Source of the DNA: BOG-933 sp037132135
GTDB lineage: Bacteria > Pseudomonadota > Alphaproteobacteria > Azospirillales > Azospirillaceae
NCBI GenBank assembly: GCA_037132135.1
Contig: JBAXPR010000024.1
Location: 1-37,325, forward strand
Length of the DNA stretch: 37,325 nucleotides
Direction: 5' to 3'
Under the pieces are notes generated by a model, which did no database searches, had not been told where the DNA came from, and saw nothing but the letters and a program-made list of their open reading frames with translations. Made by a program: the position numbers and the translations under genes. Below are positions 1 through 9,179 of the stretch, piece by piece. Within the stretch, counting starts at the first letter, position 1, and each line of letters starts with the position of its first letter.

Positions 1-213
1 GCGGTCGAGCTTGACCTCGACCCGGTTCTGATCGACGTCGACATATTTGGCGATCACTTCCAGCAACTCCTTCTGGAGCAGCGGCAGGAAGTCGGGGGCG
101 TCGCGCCCGGCCCGTTCGTGGGCCATGACGATCTGAAGACGCTCCTTGGCCTGATGGGCCGAAGTGACCGTTTCCTTGGGTTTGGACGGCCTGAAGAAGT
201 CGAAAATTCTCAT
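1..213 (-). CDS. minE: Cell division topological specificity factor MinE (partial, cut by window edge)
   Basis: The first 71 residues of MinE are visible and the C-terminus lies beyond the left edge. The protein starts MRIFDFFRPSKP, then has a helical stretch with KERLQIVMAHERAG, which is the MinD-contact segment typical of the family, and then the start of the topological specificity domain (LLQKELLEVIAKYV). MinE stimulates the MinD ATPase and drives pole-to-pole oscillation so that MinC inhibition is lowest at midcell. Its ATG overlaps the minD stop codon (ATGA), so it is the last gene of a translationally coupled minC-minD-minE operon. The assignment is secure; only the length is unknown. 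Confidence 0.95.
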   Translation of the reverse strand, partial: MRIFDFFRPSKPKETVTSAHQAKERLQIVMAHERAGRDAPDFLPLLQKELLEVIAKYVDVDQNRVEVKLDR

Positions 214-1025
214 CACGTCCTCCCGAAGAGCCGGGCCAGCAGGCCACGCTTTTGCGGCTTGATGAAGCGGTGCTCGATGTCTTCGCCGAGGAAGCGGCCG
301 ACCGCGTCGGCGTACGCCTGTCCGGCATTGCTTTCGTTGTCGAGAATGATCGGCAGGCCGACGTTGGAGGCGCGCAGCACCTCCTTGCTTTCGGGGATCA
401 CCCCGAGCAGCGGCACCGCGAGAATTTCCAGCACATCGTCGACATTGAGCATTTCGCCGCGCTCGACCCGGTGGGGATCGTAGCGGGTGAGCAGCAGATG
501 CTCGACCACCGGCTCCAGCCCGAGTTCGGCCCGGCGCGAGCGCGCCGCCAGCATGCCGAGGATGCGGTCGCTGTCGCGCACCGACGAGACTTCGGGATTG
601 GTGACGATGATGGCCTGATCGGCAAAATAGAGCGCCATCAGCGCGCCGCGCTCGATTCCGGCCGGAGAGTCGCAGATGATGAACTCGAACTCTTTGCGCA
701 GTTCCTCCATCACCTTTTCGACGCCCTCCTTGGTCAGGGCGTCCTTGTCGCGGGTCTGAGAGGTCGGCAGAATGTAGAGGTTGTCAACCCGCTTGTCCTT
801 GATCAGAGCCTGATGAAGCTTGGCTTCGCCGTTGATGATATTGATGAAGTCGAACACCACCCGGCGTTCGCAGCCCATGATCAGGTCGAGGTTGCGCAAG
901 CCGACGTCGAAATCGATCACCACGGTCTTGTGACCACGCAAGGCGAAACCGGTCGCAAAGGCGGCGCTGGAGGTGGTTTTACCCACTCCGCCCTTGCCCG
1001 ATGTCATCACGATGATTTGGCCCAA
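213..1025 (-). CDS. minD: Septum site-determining ATPase MinD
   Basis: This 270-residue ParA/MinD-type deviant Walker ATPase has the P-loop GKGGVGKTT at about residues 10-18. It also has a Walker B-like FIICDSPAGIE near residue 120 and a C-terminal basic amphipathic tail (KRGLLARLFGRT) that matches the MinD membrane-targeting sequence. MinD binds the inner membrane as an ATP dimer, recruits MinC and is released by MinE. The length is normal for the family. It lies 84 bp downstream of minC and overlaps minE by four bases, so the three are presumably cotranscribed from a promoter before minC. Nothing is missing from the catalytic motifs. Confidence 0.97.
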   Translation of the reverse strand: MGQIIVMTSGKGGVGKTTSSAAFATGFALRGHKTVVIDFDVGLRNLDLIMGCERRVVFDFINIINGEAKLHQALIKDKRVDNLYILPTSQTRDKDALTKEGVEKVMEELRKEFEFIICDSPAGIERGALMALYFADQAIIVTNPEVSSVRDSDRILGMLAARSRRAELGLEPVVEHLLLTRYDPHRVERGEMLNVDDVLEILAVPLLGVIPESKEVLRASNVGLPIILDNESNAGQAYADAVGRFLGEDIEHRFIKPQKRGLLARLFGRT

Positions 1026-1109
1026 GGAGCCTTCTCCTGTAAATGGGGTTGATTAAACACCAACCTGAAACATGATGCCCAATGCGCTACGATTATACCC
1101 GGTACCGAC

Positions 1110-1862
1110 TTAGAACGGATCAAGATTGAGATAGCCGTCCTTGAGATAGATTTGCGCCGGCTTTTTGAAGATTGCGGGCGGAATGTCCTCGTTGACGCGG
1201 TAGAGGCCCGAGATCGAGACCATCTCGGCTTCGAGACTGAGGCAGAAGATTCGGGCGCTGGTGTCGCCGGCGAGCCCGGCCAGCGCCCGGCCACGCAGGG
1301 CGCCATAAACATGGATGTGGCCGTCGGCCAGCAGTTCGGCGCCGGCGCTGACCATGGCCGTGACCACGAGGTCGCCGCCGGGGGCATAGATCTGCCGGCC
1401 CGAGCGCACTGGTTCGTTGATCACCATCGCCGGCCGGCTGGCGGAGTCGGCGGCGCGCGGTGCCGCCGCCGGGCTGGCCGGGCGCGGGGCCGCGGGAGCG
1501 GCAACGGTGTCAAGCTTGCTGGAGCGACCGGCAGCGGGTACCGGGGGCAGACCGGCGCGCAGCGCCGCTTCCTGGTGGCGGTGGATGCCGCCCTGGACGC
1601 CGATGGTGATCAGGCCGTGTTCGCGCAGGCGCAATTTGAGATCGGCGAAATCGATCAGCTCGTTGCCGGGCAGGCCGTCAAGGTCGAGCACCAGCGGCGC
1701 ATTGCGGAAGAAGTTGGGCGCTTGGCGCACCTTGTCGCCGAGACGGGCAAAAAAGGTCTCCGAGGCCGGATCGACCAGTTTCAGCACCATCAGCGTGAAG
1801 GAGCCGCCGCGCAGCTGAAACGATGCGTCCCGGTCCGAGACGTTTTCGGTATCAGTTGCCAC
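1110..1862 (-). CDS. minC: Septum formation inhibitor MinC
   Basis: This is a 250-residue MinC. The N-terminal FtsZ-inhibiting domain (about residues 15-110, containing SFTLMVLKL and GLITIGVQGG) is joined by an Ala/Pro-rich linker (about 125-145) to the C-terminal beta-helix domain. That domain contains RSGRQIYAPGGDLVV, HIHVYGALRGRALAG and the MinD-binding region near ARIFCLSLEAEMVSISG. MinC blocks FtsZ assembly near the poles when recruited by MinD. The start is GTG at 1862, chosen because a strong GGAGGGG ribosome binding site lies just upstream (plus-strand 1867-1873). It is the first gene of the min operon. Confidence 0.95.
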   Translation of the reverse strand: MATDTENVSDRDASFQLRGGSFTLMVLKLVDPASETFFARLGDKVRQAPNFFRNAPLVLDLDGLPGNELIDFADLKLRLREHGLITIGVQGGIHRHQEAALRAGLPPVPAAGRSSKLDTVAAPAAPRPASPAAAPRAADSASRPAMVINEPVRSGRQIYAPGGDLVVTAMVSAGAELLADGHIHVYGALRGRALAGLAGDTSARIFCLSLEAEMVSISGLYRVNEDIPPAIFKKPAQIYLKDGYLNLDPF

Positions 1863-1983
1863 CGTTCCCCTCCGCTTGGGCTCCCCTGACGCGGGTTCGC
1901 TCCCGACCCGTGATACACCCGAAAACCGTCGACTCGCAGCCGGTCGACGCGATGTTTTGCGTCCCCTTTTTCCTACAACACAA

Positions 1984-1992
1984 ACTATAGCA
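1984..1992 (-). promoter_or_regulatory. Candidate extended -10 promoter of minCDE
   Basis: On the minus strand the sequence TTGCTATAGT gives a good -10 element (TATAGT) preceded by TG-N, the extended -10 arrangement. It lies about 120 bp upstream of the minC GTG. No convincing -35 hexamer is seen at 17 bp. It is the best promoter match in the gap for the min operon, but it rests on the motif alone. Confidence 0.35.
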
Positions 1993-2135
1993 ATGGAAGC
2001 CCTTTCCGCGCCGGTGGTCGCAAGTTCTGGGCACCGAGTCGAAACCGCACCTGTTCCCGGCGCTCCGCGCTTTCGCCGCTGGGCCGGTCATTCGCGGGGC
2101 GGCATCGCCAAATCGGCGCTCATGCCGGGCGACAT

Positions 2136-2159
2136 CACCAGTTCTGGTGTGAATTTTTT
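2136..2159 (+). terminator. Weak terminator-like hairpin in the minC-phoH gap
   Basis: CACCA and TGGTG pair around a GTTC loop and are followed within four bases by a run of six T. The stem is only five base pairs, so this is a weak candidate. It points the same way as the stronger hairpin 230 bp downstream. Confidence 0.35.
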
Positions 2160-2369
2160 GTTCAAGCCCCAAATGGGGGTGACAAGGGGCTCGGCTTTGG
2201 CGACACTCGGGATGTTCGGTCCTGAAATGGGGGAACTGCTGCCGTGGCTGCGGGCCATCGTCGATCGCCGCCGTTGCCGGGAAGGCCGCCATCCGCGCCG
2301 GCGCGGGCCGGCCGCCGTCCCAGGCCCCGCCGTTCCCCGCTGCCGTCCGCCCTGCCGCTCCGCCACCCG

Positions 2370-2396
2370 CCCTCCAGTCCCCTGGAGGGTTTTTTT
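2370..2396 (+). terminator. Strong orphan rho-independent terminator
   Basis: CCCTCCAG and CTGGAGGG form a perfect 8-bp stem around a TCCC tetraloop, followed at once by seven T. This is a textbook intrinsic terminator on the plus strand; the minus strand has no T-run. The nearest upstream gene on the plus strand is outside the gap, since minCDE runs the other way, so the transcript it ends is unknown. Confidence 0.85.
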
Positions 2397-2497
2397 GTGC
2401 GCCGGCCGCGGGTGGGCGGGGGGGCGGTTCCGACCGTCGACTCCGGGGTTTGGCCGCATGAGCCCCGCCGGGTCCAGAGGGTCACTGAGAGGTCAGC

Positions 2498-2520
2498 AGG
2501 ATCTATCGGGGATAGATCCT
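2498..2520. promoter_or_regulatory. Perfect 10-bp palindrome upstream of phoH
   Basis: AGGATCTATC, a GGG spacer and GATAGATCCT form a perfect inverted repeat with 10-bp arms, ending 31 bp before the phoH start. It has no T-run after it, so it is not an obvious terminator. It could be an operator for a dimeric regulator or a hairpin in the phoH leader. Which one cannot be decided from sequence. Confidence 0.6.
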
Positions 2521-2551
2521 CGTCGCATACCGCTGTCGGGGAGATTTAGAG

Positions 2552-3298
2552 ATGAGCCGCAGATCGACCGCCGCGAAGGCTACCGTCCATAAGCTGGCCC
2601 GCCGGGAGGCCAGCCTGTCCCTGGTGGCGTCCGGCAAATGGCATCCGCTGGGCGCCGAGGTCCACAACAAGAGCTTCGTCAAGTCCGTGCGGGCATGGAC
2701 GCCCAATCAGGATCGTCTGATGAGCGCGATCCGTCACCACGATATCACCTTGGCGGTGGGACCGGCCGGCACGGGGAAGACCTACCTGACGGTCGTCGAG
2801 GCGGTCAGTGCCCTCGATGAGGGCAGGATCAAGAAGATTATCATCTCGCGGCCGGTCGTGGAGGCCGGTGAGAAACTGGGATACCTTCCCGGCGGCCTGA
2901 ACGAAAAGCTGGATCCCTGGATGAGGCCAGTCTACGATGCCCTTTCTGAACGGCTGGGGGCGGCCAACCTGCGCCGGTCGATCGGGGATGGCGTGATCGA
3001 GATTGCACCGCTGGCTTTCATGAGGGGCCGCACGCTCTCCAACGCCTTCGTCATCATCGATGAGGCGCAGAACATGACCTATCAGCAGTTGGTCATGGCC
3101 CTTTCGCGCCTCGGTTTCGGATCGACGATGGTGATTACCGGAGACCCCGACCAGACGGACCTGCTGCCGGAACTGTCGGGCCTCTCAGAAATCATCCGGC
3201 GGCTTGAGGCCCTCGACGCCGTGGCGATCGTTCGTCTCACCGCCGCCGATATTGTTCGTCATCCCCTTGTTGCGGCGATGATGCCCTTGCTCGCCTGA
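2552..3298 (+). CDS. PhoH family ATPase
   Basis: This 248-residue protein is a compact PhoH-like P-loop ATPase. The Walker A motif GPAGTGKT is at residues 70-77, the Walker B FVIIDEAQN is near 166-174, and a following TGDPDQTDL is the sensor-like motif typical of PhoH. PhoH proteins are RNA-associated ATPases, often linked to phosphate stress or RNA quality control; the substrate is not known. It is shorter than the roughly 330-residue PhoH that sits with ybeY, and no ybeY is next to it, so it is probably the second, stand-alone type. The ATG is supported by GGGGAG nine bases upstream. A perfect palindrome precedes it. Confidence 0.88.
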   Translation: MSRRSTAAKATVHKLARREASLSLVASGKWHPLGAEVHNKSFVKSVRAWTPNQDRLMSAIRHHDITLAVGPAGTGKTYLTVVEAVSALDEGRIKKIIISRPVVEAGEKLGYLPGGLNEKLDPWMRPVYDALSERLGAANLRRSIGDGVIEIAPLAFMRGRTLSNAFVIIDEAQNMTYQQLVMALSRLGFGSTMVITGDPDQTDLLPELSGLSEIIRRLEALDAVAIVRLTAADIVRHPLVAAMMPLLA

Positions 3299-3344
3299 CC
3301 GGCTGCCGGCCCTCGCTCCGGCGATCTGCACCGGGGCATCATTT

Positions 3345-3372
3345 CACCATTTCGCTAATCATCGAAATGGTG
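3345..3372. promoter_or_regulatory. ArsR-type operator of the ars operon
   Basis: CACCATTTCG, an 8-bp spacer and CGAAATGGTG make a perfect inverted repeat with 10-bp arms. It ends only 13 bases before the ATG of the arsR-arsC fusion. Its position before an autoregulated ArsR gene makes it the likely operator. With so little room, the transcript is probably leaderless or nearly so, which fits the lack of a ribosome binding site. Confidence 0.75.
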
Positions 3373-3385
3373 TAGTTTGATACCC

Positions 3386-4315
3386 ATGCTTGATCAGTTC
3401 GAACAGGCCGGTCGGGCCATCGCCGACCCCTCCCGTCTCCGCATCCTGAAATTGCTGGAGCCGGAGGAGCTTTGCGTTTGCCAGATCACCGCTGTGCTCG
3501 GGCTGGCTCCGGCCACGGTGTCGAAGCATCTCTCGGTGCTGCGGGCGGCGGGCCTGATCGCCCAGCGCAAAGCCGGACGGTGGATCTATTACCGTCTGGC
3601 CGAGCGTCCGGCCAACCCCTACGCCCCGGCGATGCAGGCGCTGCTGCGCGGCGTTCTCGGCGACGACGAAACCATCCGCGCGGATCGGCGAACGCTGGCC
3701 GGCGTCAAAGAAATTCCGGTCGAACTCCTCTGCGCGAAGGATGCGCCAAGGGGACCGGCCGCCATCCTTTCAAACCAAGACGGGGCTGAAGTCATGACCG
3801 GCGCAGTCTATAATGCTCTCTTCCTCTGCACCGGAAATTCGGCGCGCAGCATCATGGCCGAGTGCGCGCTTGCCCGTTTCGGTTCCGGACGGTTCCGTGC
3901 CTTCAGCGCCGGCAGCCATCCCAAGGGCCAGGTGCTGCCCGAGACCCTGACGTTGTTGAGCCGGCTCAACTACAAGCTCGGCGAATTGCGGAGCAAGTCC
4001 TGGGACGAGTTCACCGGCCCCGGCGCGCCCGCCCTCGATTTCGTCTTCACCGTCTGCGACAGCGCCCGTGGCGAGGTCTGTCCGGTTTGGCCCGGGCAGC
4101 CGATGACCGCCCACTGGGGTGTCGACGACCCCGCCGCCTTCGAAGGCCCCGAAGACAAGAAGATGAAAGTTTTCAAGCGCGTCTACACCGAGCTGGAAAG
4201 TCGGATCAAGATTTTCTCCAGCCTGCGCATCGAAGCTCTCGACCGGCTGAGCCTGCAAAACCGGCTCGACGAGATCGGCAGGGTCCGGGACGCCGCCGGC
4301 TTCCGGGAGGTCTGA
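3386..4315 (+). CDS. Fused ArsR repressor - ArsC arsenate reductase
   Basis: One continuous 309-residue frame joins two ars functions. Residues 1-85 are an ArsR/SmtB winged helix with the metalloid-sensing pair C30-V-C32 and a recognition helix containing PATVSKHLSVLRAAG. After a linker (about 86-136), residues 137-275 are a low-molecular-weight-phosphatase-fold arsenate reductase with the CX5R loop C148-TGNSA-R154 and two more cysteines in CDSARGEVC that fit the thioredoxin-coupled type. The repressor half should release DNA on arsenite binding, and the enzyme half reduces arsenate to arsenite for Acr3. The ATG at 3386 is preferred over TTG at 3377 because the operator lies right against it. 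An in-frame ATG at 3794 could also give free ArsC. Confidence 0.93.
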   Translation: MLDQFEQAGRAIADPSRLRILKLLEPEELCVCQITAVLGLAPATVSKHLSVLRAAGLIAQRKAGRWIYYRLAERPANPYAPAMQALLRGVLGDDETIRADRRTLAGVKEIPVELLCAKDAPRGPAAILSNQDGAEVMTGAVYNALFLCTGNSARSIMAECALARFGSGRFRAFSAGSHPKGQVLPETLTLLSRLNYKLGELRSKSWDEFTGPGAPALDFVFTVCDSARGEVCPVWPGQPMTAHWGVDDPAAFEGPEDKKMKVFKRVYTELESRIKIFSSLRIEALDRLSLQNRLDEIGRVRDAAGFREV

Positions 4316-4429
4316 AGAGGCCCTGGCTCACCCCTTGGCCGGTCGGCCGATCACTGTCCTGATTGTCTGCACCCCCGAACCGTCCCCGCGTTTGATTGAG
4401 GGCGGTCCGCAACGGGCGGGAGAAGTCCG

Positions 4430-5503
4430 ATGTCCATGCACAGCGAAACCAAGGCCCCGATGGGGCTGTTCGAACGCTACCTGACCCTGTGGGTCGCGCT
4501 CTGCATCGTCGCCGGCATGGCGCTCGGGCACTGGCTGCCCGGTCCCTTTCAGGCCATTGGCCGCCTGGAGGTCTCCCAGGTCAATTTGCCGGTGGCGGTG
4601 CTGATCTGGCTGATGATCGTCCCGATGCTGCTCAGGATCGATTTCGGCGAACTGCATCGGGTCCGGGAGCACTGGCGCGGCGTCGGCGTCACCCTGGTGA
4701 TCAACTGGGCGGTCAAGCCGTTCTCGATGGCGCTGCTGGGCTGGCTGTTCGTCAGCACCCTCTTCCGGCCCTATCTGCCGGCCGGGCAGATCGACAGCTA
4801 CATCGCCGGCCTGATCCTGCTCGCCGCCGCGCCCTGCACGGCGATGGTCTTCGTATGGTCGAATCTCTGCGACGGCGAGCCCCATTTCACCTTGTCCCAG
4901 GTCGCGCTCAACGACCTGATCATGGTCGTCGCCTTCGCGCCGATCGTCAGTCTGCTGCTCGGCCTGTCCGCGATCACCGTGCCGTGGGACACGCTGCTGC
5001 TGTCGGTGGTGCTCTATATCGTGGTGCCGGTGATCGTGGCCCAGCTTTGGCGCAAGGCACTGCTGGCGAACGGGCCGCGGGCGCTGGCCGGGACGCTGGC
5101 CCGGTTGGGGCCGTTGTCGCTGGTGGCGCTGCTGACCACTCTGGTGCTGCTGTTCGGCTTCCAGGGCAAAGAGATCGTCGCGCAGCCCCTGGTGATCCTG
5201 ATGCTGGCGGTGCCGATCACCATCCAGGTCTACTTCAACAGCGGCTTGGCCTACCTGCTCAACCGCAAACTCGGCGTCGCCCACTGCGTCGCCGGCCCTT
5301 CGGCGCTGATCGGTGCCAGCAACTTCTTCGAACTGGCGGTGGCCGCCGCGATCAGCCTCTTTGGCTTCCAGTCCGGTGCGGCCCTGGCCACCGTGGTCGG
5401 GGTGCTGATCGAGGTGCCGGTGATGCTGTCGGTGGTGCGGATCGTCAACGCCTCCAAGGGCTGGTACGAGGCCAAGGCACAACCCCAGGAGAAAAAACCA
5501 TGA
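4430..5503 (+). CDS. acr3: Arsenite efflux permease of the ACR3 family
   Basis: This is a 357-residue polytopic inner-membrane protein with about ten hydrophobic segments. It belongs to the ACR3/bile-acid-transporter-related family, not the larger ArsB family. It has the conserved AAPCTAMVFVW with the essential-type Cys at residue 136, the GLAYLLNR segment, and a late membrane segment with the conserved acidic residue in LIEVPVML. It exports arsenite using the proton gradient and can be energised further by ArsA. GGGAG lies eight bases before the ATG. Its stop overlaps the arsD start (ATGA). Many annotations call such genes arsB. Confidence 0.95.
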   Translation: MSMHSETKAPMGLFERYLTLWVALCIVAGMALGHWLPGPFQAIGRLEVSQVNLPVAVLIWLMIVPMLLRIDFGELHRVREHWRGVGVTLVINWAVKPFSMALLGWLFVSTLFRPYLPAGQIDSYIAGLILLAAAPCTAMVFVWSNLCDGEPHFTLSQVALNDLIMVVAFAPIVSLLLGLSAITVPWDTLLLSVVLYIVVPVIVAQLWRKALLANGPRALAGTLARLGPLSLVALLTTLVLLFGFQGKEIVAQPLVILMLAVPITIQVYFNSGLAYLLNRKLGVAHCVAGPSALIGASNFFELAVAAAISLFGFQSGAALATVVGVLIEVPVMLSVVRIVNASKGWYEAKAQPQEKKP

Positions 5504-5862
5504 AGACGCTCGAAATTTATGATCCCGCGATGTGTTGCTCGACCGGTGTCTGTGGTCCCGAGGTCGATCCGGTGCTGGTCACCTTTGCCGCCGACCTGAA
5601 ATGGGTCGCGAAGCGGGGCGTGACCGTGCGGCGCTACAATCTCGGCCAGGAGCCGCAGGCGTTTGCGGCCAATCCCGCCGTCGTCAGGGAAATCGAGGCG
5701 GGCATGGATCGCCTGCCGATCATTGCCATCGACGGCCAGATCGTCTCGACCGGCATCCATCTTTCGCGGGATCAGTTGGCCCGGAAACTCGGGCTCACCA
5801 CCGCTGGCGAACCGCCCCGTGCCGCCGGCTCCTGTTGCTCTCCCAAATCGGGCTGCTGCTGA
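5500..5862 (+). CDS. arsD: Arsenic metallochaperone ArsD
   Basis: ArsD of 120 residues carries arsenite to ArsA and has weak repressor activity in some systems. The thioredoxin-like start MKTLEIYDPAMCC is followed by the three metal-binding cysteines C12, C13 and C18. The C-terminus keeps the two vicinal pairs C112-C113 and C119-C120. These positions are the same as in the plasmid R773 protein. The ATG overlaps the acr3 stop by four bases, and arsA follows after 10 bp, so dose and assembly of the pump parts are probably coupled. Confidence 0.96.
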   Translation: MKTLEIYDPAMCCSTGVCGPEVDPVLVTFAADLKWVAKRGVTVRRYNLGQEPQAFAANPAVVREIEAGMDRLPIIAIDGQIVSTGIHLSRDQLARKLGLTTAGEPPRAAGSCCSPKSGCC

Positions 5863-5872
5863 GGACACCCCC

Positions 5873-7612
<1,740 letters not shown>

Positions 7613-8058
7613 GGGCGCCGAGGAAAAAACAGCCGACTCGTGGCGGCGTCCGGATCGACGAGGCGCCGCCCCCCCGGCCGAGGTGCACCCAAAGACCGGC
7701 GCAGCCCTTACGTATGTTTGCTTATCGGCTAGCCATTACTAAGTGACTTTCCTTAAGGGATTCGTTCATAGTCCACAATACTGACCGTGATATCCCCTAA
7801 TGGTCTGGGGTGTCTGTTGAGGATTGATCTGACAGGCTCTATCAGTAAACATCCGTAGGTAGTCACATATAGGGAAACGTTACTAGGTTTTACCAAACCA
7901 TGCGGCCCGTTCGGCGCTTATTTCTATTGGCAGCCCTGGGGACCCGTGTTACGGTGCTTGTGTGCACGTGAGCTATGGGGTCTCTGCGGCGGCTTGGCGG
8001 CAGTGCGAACCATTGATTGCGTAATGACCAATAACGAAAGACTTGAAAGGAACATTCG
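7613..8058. other. 446-bp gap before atpE, with candidate promoter
   Basis: No gene is seen. The stretch from about 7710 to 7920 is clearly richer in A and T than its surroundings. Within it GGTTT-TACC-AAACC (7886-7899) is a small perfect hairpin. The best promoter match for atpE is TTACGG (7949-7954), 17 bp, GCTATG (7972-7977), which would give a leader of about 75 nt; this is weak. The atpE start has a good AAAGGA site 7 bases upstream of its ATG. Confidence 0.4.
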
Positions 8059-8283
8059 ATGGATCCCGCGGCTGCAAAGTTTATCGGAGCCGGAGTTGCG
8101 ATGATTGCGCTGGCTGGTGTCGGTCTCGGAATCGGCACTCTTTTCTCTTCGATGGTGACGGCGATCGGCCGCAACCCTTCCGCTCAGTCGAAGATTTTCC
8201 CGGTCGGCATTCTCGGATTCGCGATGACCGAAGCGGTGGCGTTGTTCGCGCTGCTGGTGGCGTTCCTGATCCTGTTCTCGTAA
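8059..8283 (+). CDS. atpE: ATP synthase F0 subunit c
   Basis: This 74-residue hairpin of two membrane helices is the c-ring subunit of ATP synthase. The first helix is Gly/Ala-rich (VAMIALAGVGLGIG), the polar loop contains R38-N39-P40, and the second helix carries the proton-binding E58 in GFAMTEAVALFALL. Length and motifs are normal. What is unusual is its place: it stands first, before atpI and atpB, with its own leader and a strong terminator after it, and is not between atpB and the b-subunit genes. A separate transcript would suit the need for many c copies per complex, but that is inference. Confidence 0.97.
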   Translation: MDPAAAKFIGAGVAMIALAGVGLGIGTLFSSMVTAIGRNPSAQSKIFPVGILGFAMTEAVALFALLVAFLILFS

Positions 8284-8343
8284 CCGGTGGATATGGGGCG
8301 ACGGCCGGTGCCGTCGCCCAAATATCCCGGATCGAACGCTGGC

Positions 8344-8373
8344 GACCCGGGTGATTGCGCCGGGTCTTTTTTT
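8344..8373 (+). terminator. Rho-independent terminator after atpE
   Basis: GACCCGG and CCGGGTC form a perfect 7-bp stem around a 9-nt loop, followed by seven T. It lies 60 bp after the atpE stop and should end most atpE transcripts before atpI. Confidence 0.9.
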
Positions 8374-8731
8374 GGTGGTGATCGGGTTCGAGCGTCGTAC
8401 GTCGGCGGTTGTCCGGCGGCGCCCGGGGGGGGCGCGTCATGTCGATCCGGCGCTCTCAGTACCCGGTCACGGGTTTCGCGCCGGGGCCGCTCAGGGCAGC
8501 GCCATACGTAGTGTTACGAATTACCGGGGTGCCGCCCCCGATCCGGCCGCAGTGCCGGGCGTTACGGCATAACAGTCTGAAGAATTTCATTTTATTCCAT
8601 TGGATCGCCGCCCGCCGTTTGTCGAGGACGCGCCGGCCGGCGGGGGCGTGCGGCTTGACATCGTTGTGGGTGAGACCTTAGGCTACGCGGACTTCGAGAT
8701 CACGCTGCCGGTGACCGTCAGGGGGTACATT
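8374..8731. other. 358-bp gap between the atpE terminator and atpI
   Basis: Open frames cross it but none resembles a protein, and the in-frame extension of atpI back to 8600 lacks family similarity. It contains the probable atpI promoter near 8655-8684. GGTTCGAGC at about 8388 resembles a tRNA T-loop by chance only. Confidence 0.5.
8655..8684 (+). promoter_or_regulatory. Candidate sigma70 promoter of atpI-atpB-atpF'-atpF
   Basis: A perfect TTGACA -35 box (8655-8660) is followed after 18 bp by TAGGCT, which keeps the key T, A and final T of a -10 box. Transcription would begin about 40 bp before the TTG start of atpI. This supports both the short atpI start and independent transcription from atpE. 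Confidence 0.5.
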
Positions 8732-9127
8732 TTGGGTTCCGACAACGGCCCCGCGGGGCTGAAGGAGTTGGAAGAGCGGGTTCTTCAGGCAAGACAGCGG
8801 GTCGAACGGACCAGTTGGAACGCGCCGGAAGGAGAAGTCGCTGACGACAAGCAGAAGGGCATGCTGTCGGTGGCCTTCCGCATCGGTACCGAAGTGTTGG
8901 CCGCGCTGGTGGTCGGTGTCGGTGGTGGACTGCTGATCGATAATGCCCTGGGGACCAAGCCCTGGTGCCTTGTCGTCGGATTTGTTCTGGGCGCGTGCGC
9001 GGGCGTATCCAACGTCTACCGTGTCCTGAACGGCCTGGGATACGCCATCGGCTATCGGGTGGTGGAGTCCGAAGGCGAGCGCCGGGAGGAAACGGGGGCC
9101 CCGCCCCCTGCCGGTCACAAAGACTAA
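8732..9127 (+). CDS. atpI: ATP synthase accessory protein AtpI
   Basis: AtpI (131 residues) is a small inner-membrane protein that helps c-ring assembly. A charged N-terminal helix (LKELEERVLQARQRVER) precedes two membrane segments, GTEVLAALVVGVGGGLLID and WCLVVGFVLGACAGVSNVY; the second has the family's LG-x-AAG-x-xNVYR-like end. A TTG start at 8732 is chosen because AGGGGG lies 6 bases upstream, the promoter would exclude earlier starts, and the family begins about here. The frame stays open further upstream but that part looks random. It is the first gene of the atpI-B-F'-F unit. Confidence 0.85.
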   Translation: MGSDNGPAGLKELEERVLQARQRVERTSWNAPEGEVADDKQKGMLSVAFRIGTEVLAALVVGVGGGLLIDNALGTKPWCLVVGFVLGACAGVSNVYRVLNGLGYAIGYRVVESEGERREETGAPPPAGHKD

Positions 9128-9179
9128 GGGGCGCACGGGCAACGGCGGGCGCCGGGGCCGGACAACAAGCGAGGACACC

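Larger units (their letters stand above)
1863..2551. other. 689-bp gap between divergent minC and phoH; no convincing gene
   Basis: Several overlapping open frames cross this gap on both strands, but none has a ribosome binding site, a recognisable family or a codon pattern that stands out from the GC-rich background. It does hold two plus-strand terminator-like hairpins and a 10-bp palindrome, listed separately. A stretch at about 2100-2230 is less GC-rich and reads as plausible peptide in more than one frame, so a decayed gene or dispersed repeat cannot be excluded. The presence of plus-strand terminators with no plus-strand gene before them suggests a non-coding transcript. Confidence 0.6.

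Noticed and set aside
1876..2592. A 238-codon plus-strand frame across the minC-phoH gap
   Set aside because: It runs through a strong terminator, becomes Arg/Pro low complexity and overlaps the phoH start; no ribosome binding site.
3377..3385. TTG start for the arsR-arsC fusion
   Set aside because: It would add three residues and lies 4 bp from the operator; the ATG at 3386 matches ArsR N-termini better.
8384..8400. T-loop-like GGTTCGAGC suggesting a tRNA
   Set aside because: No acceptor, D or anticodon stems can be fitted around it.
8600..8731. Longer N-terminus for AtpI
   Set aside because: It lies across the TTGACA promoter and has no similarity to AtpI; the TTG at 8732 has a good ribosome binding site.
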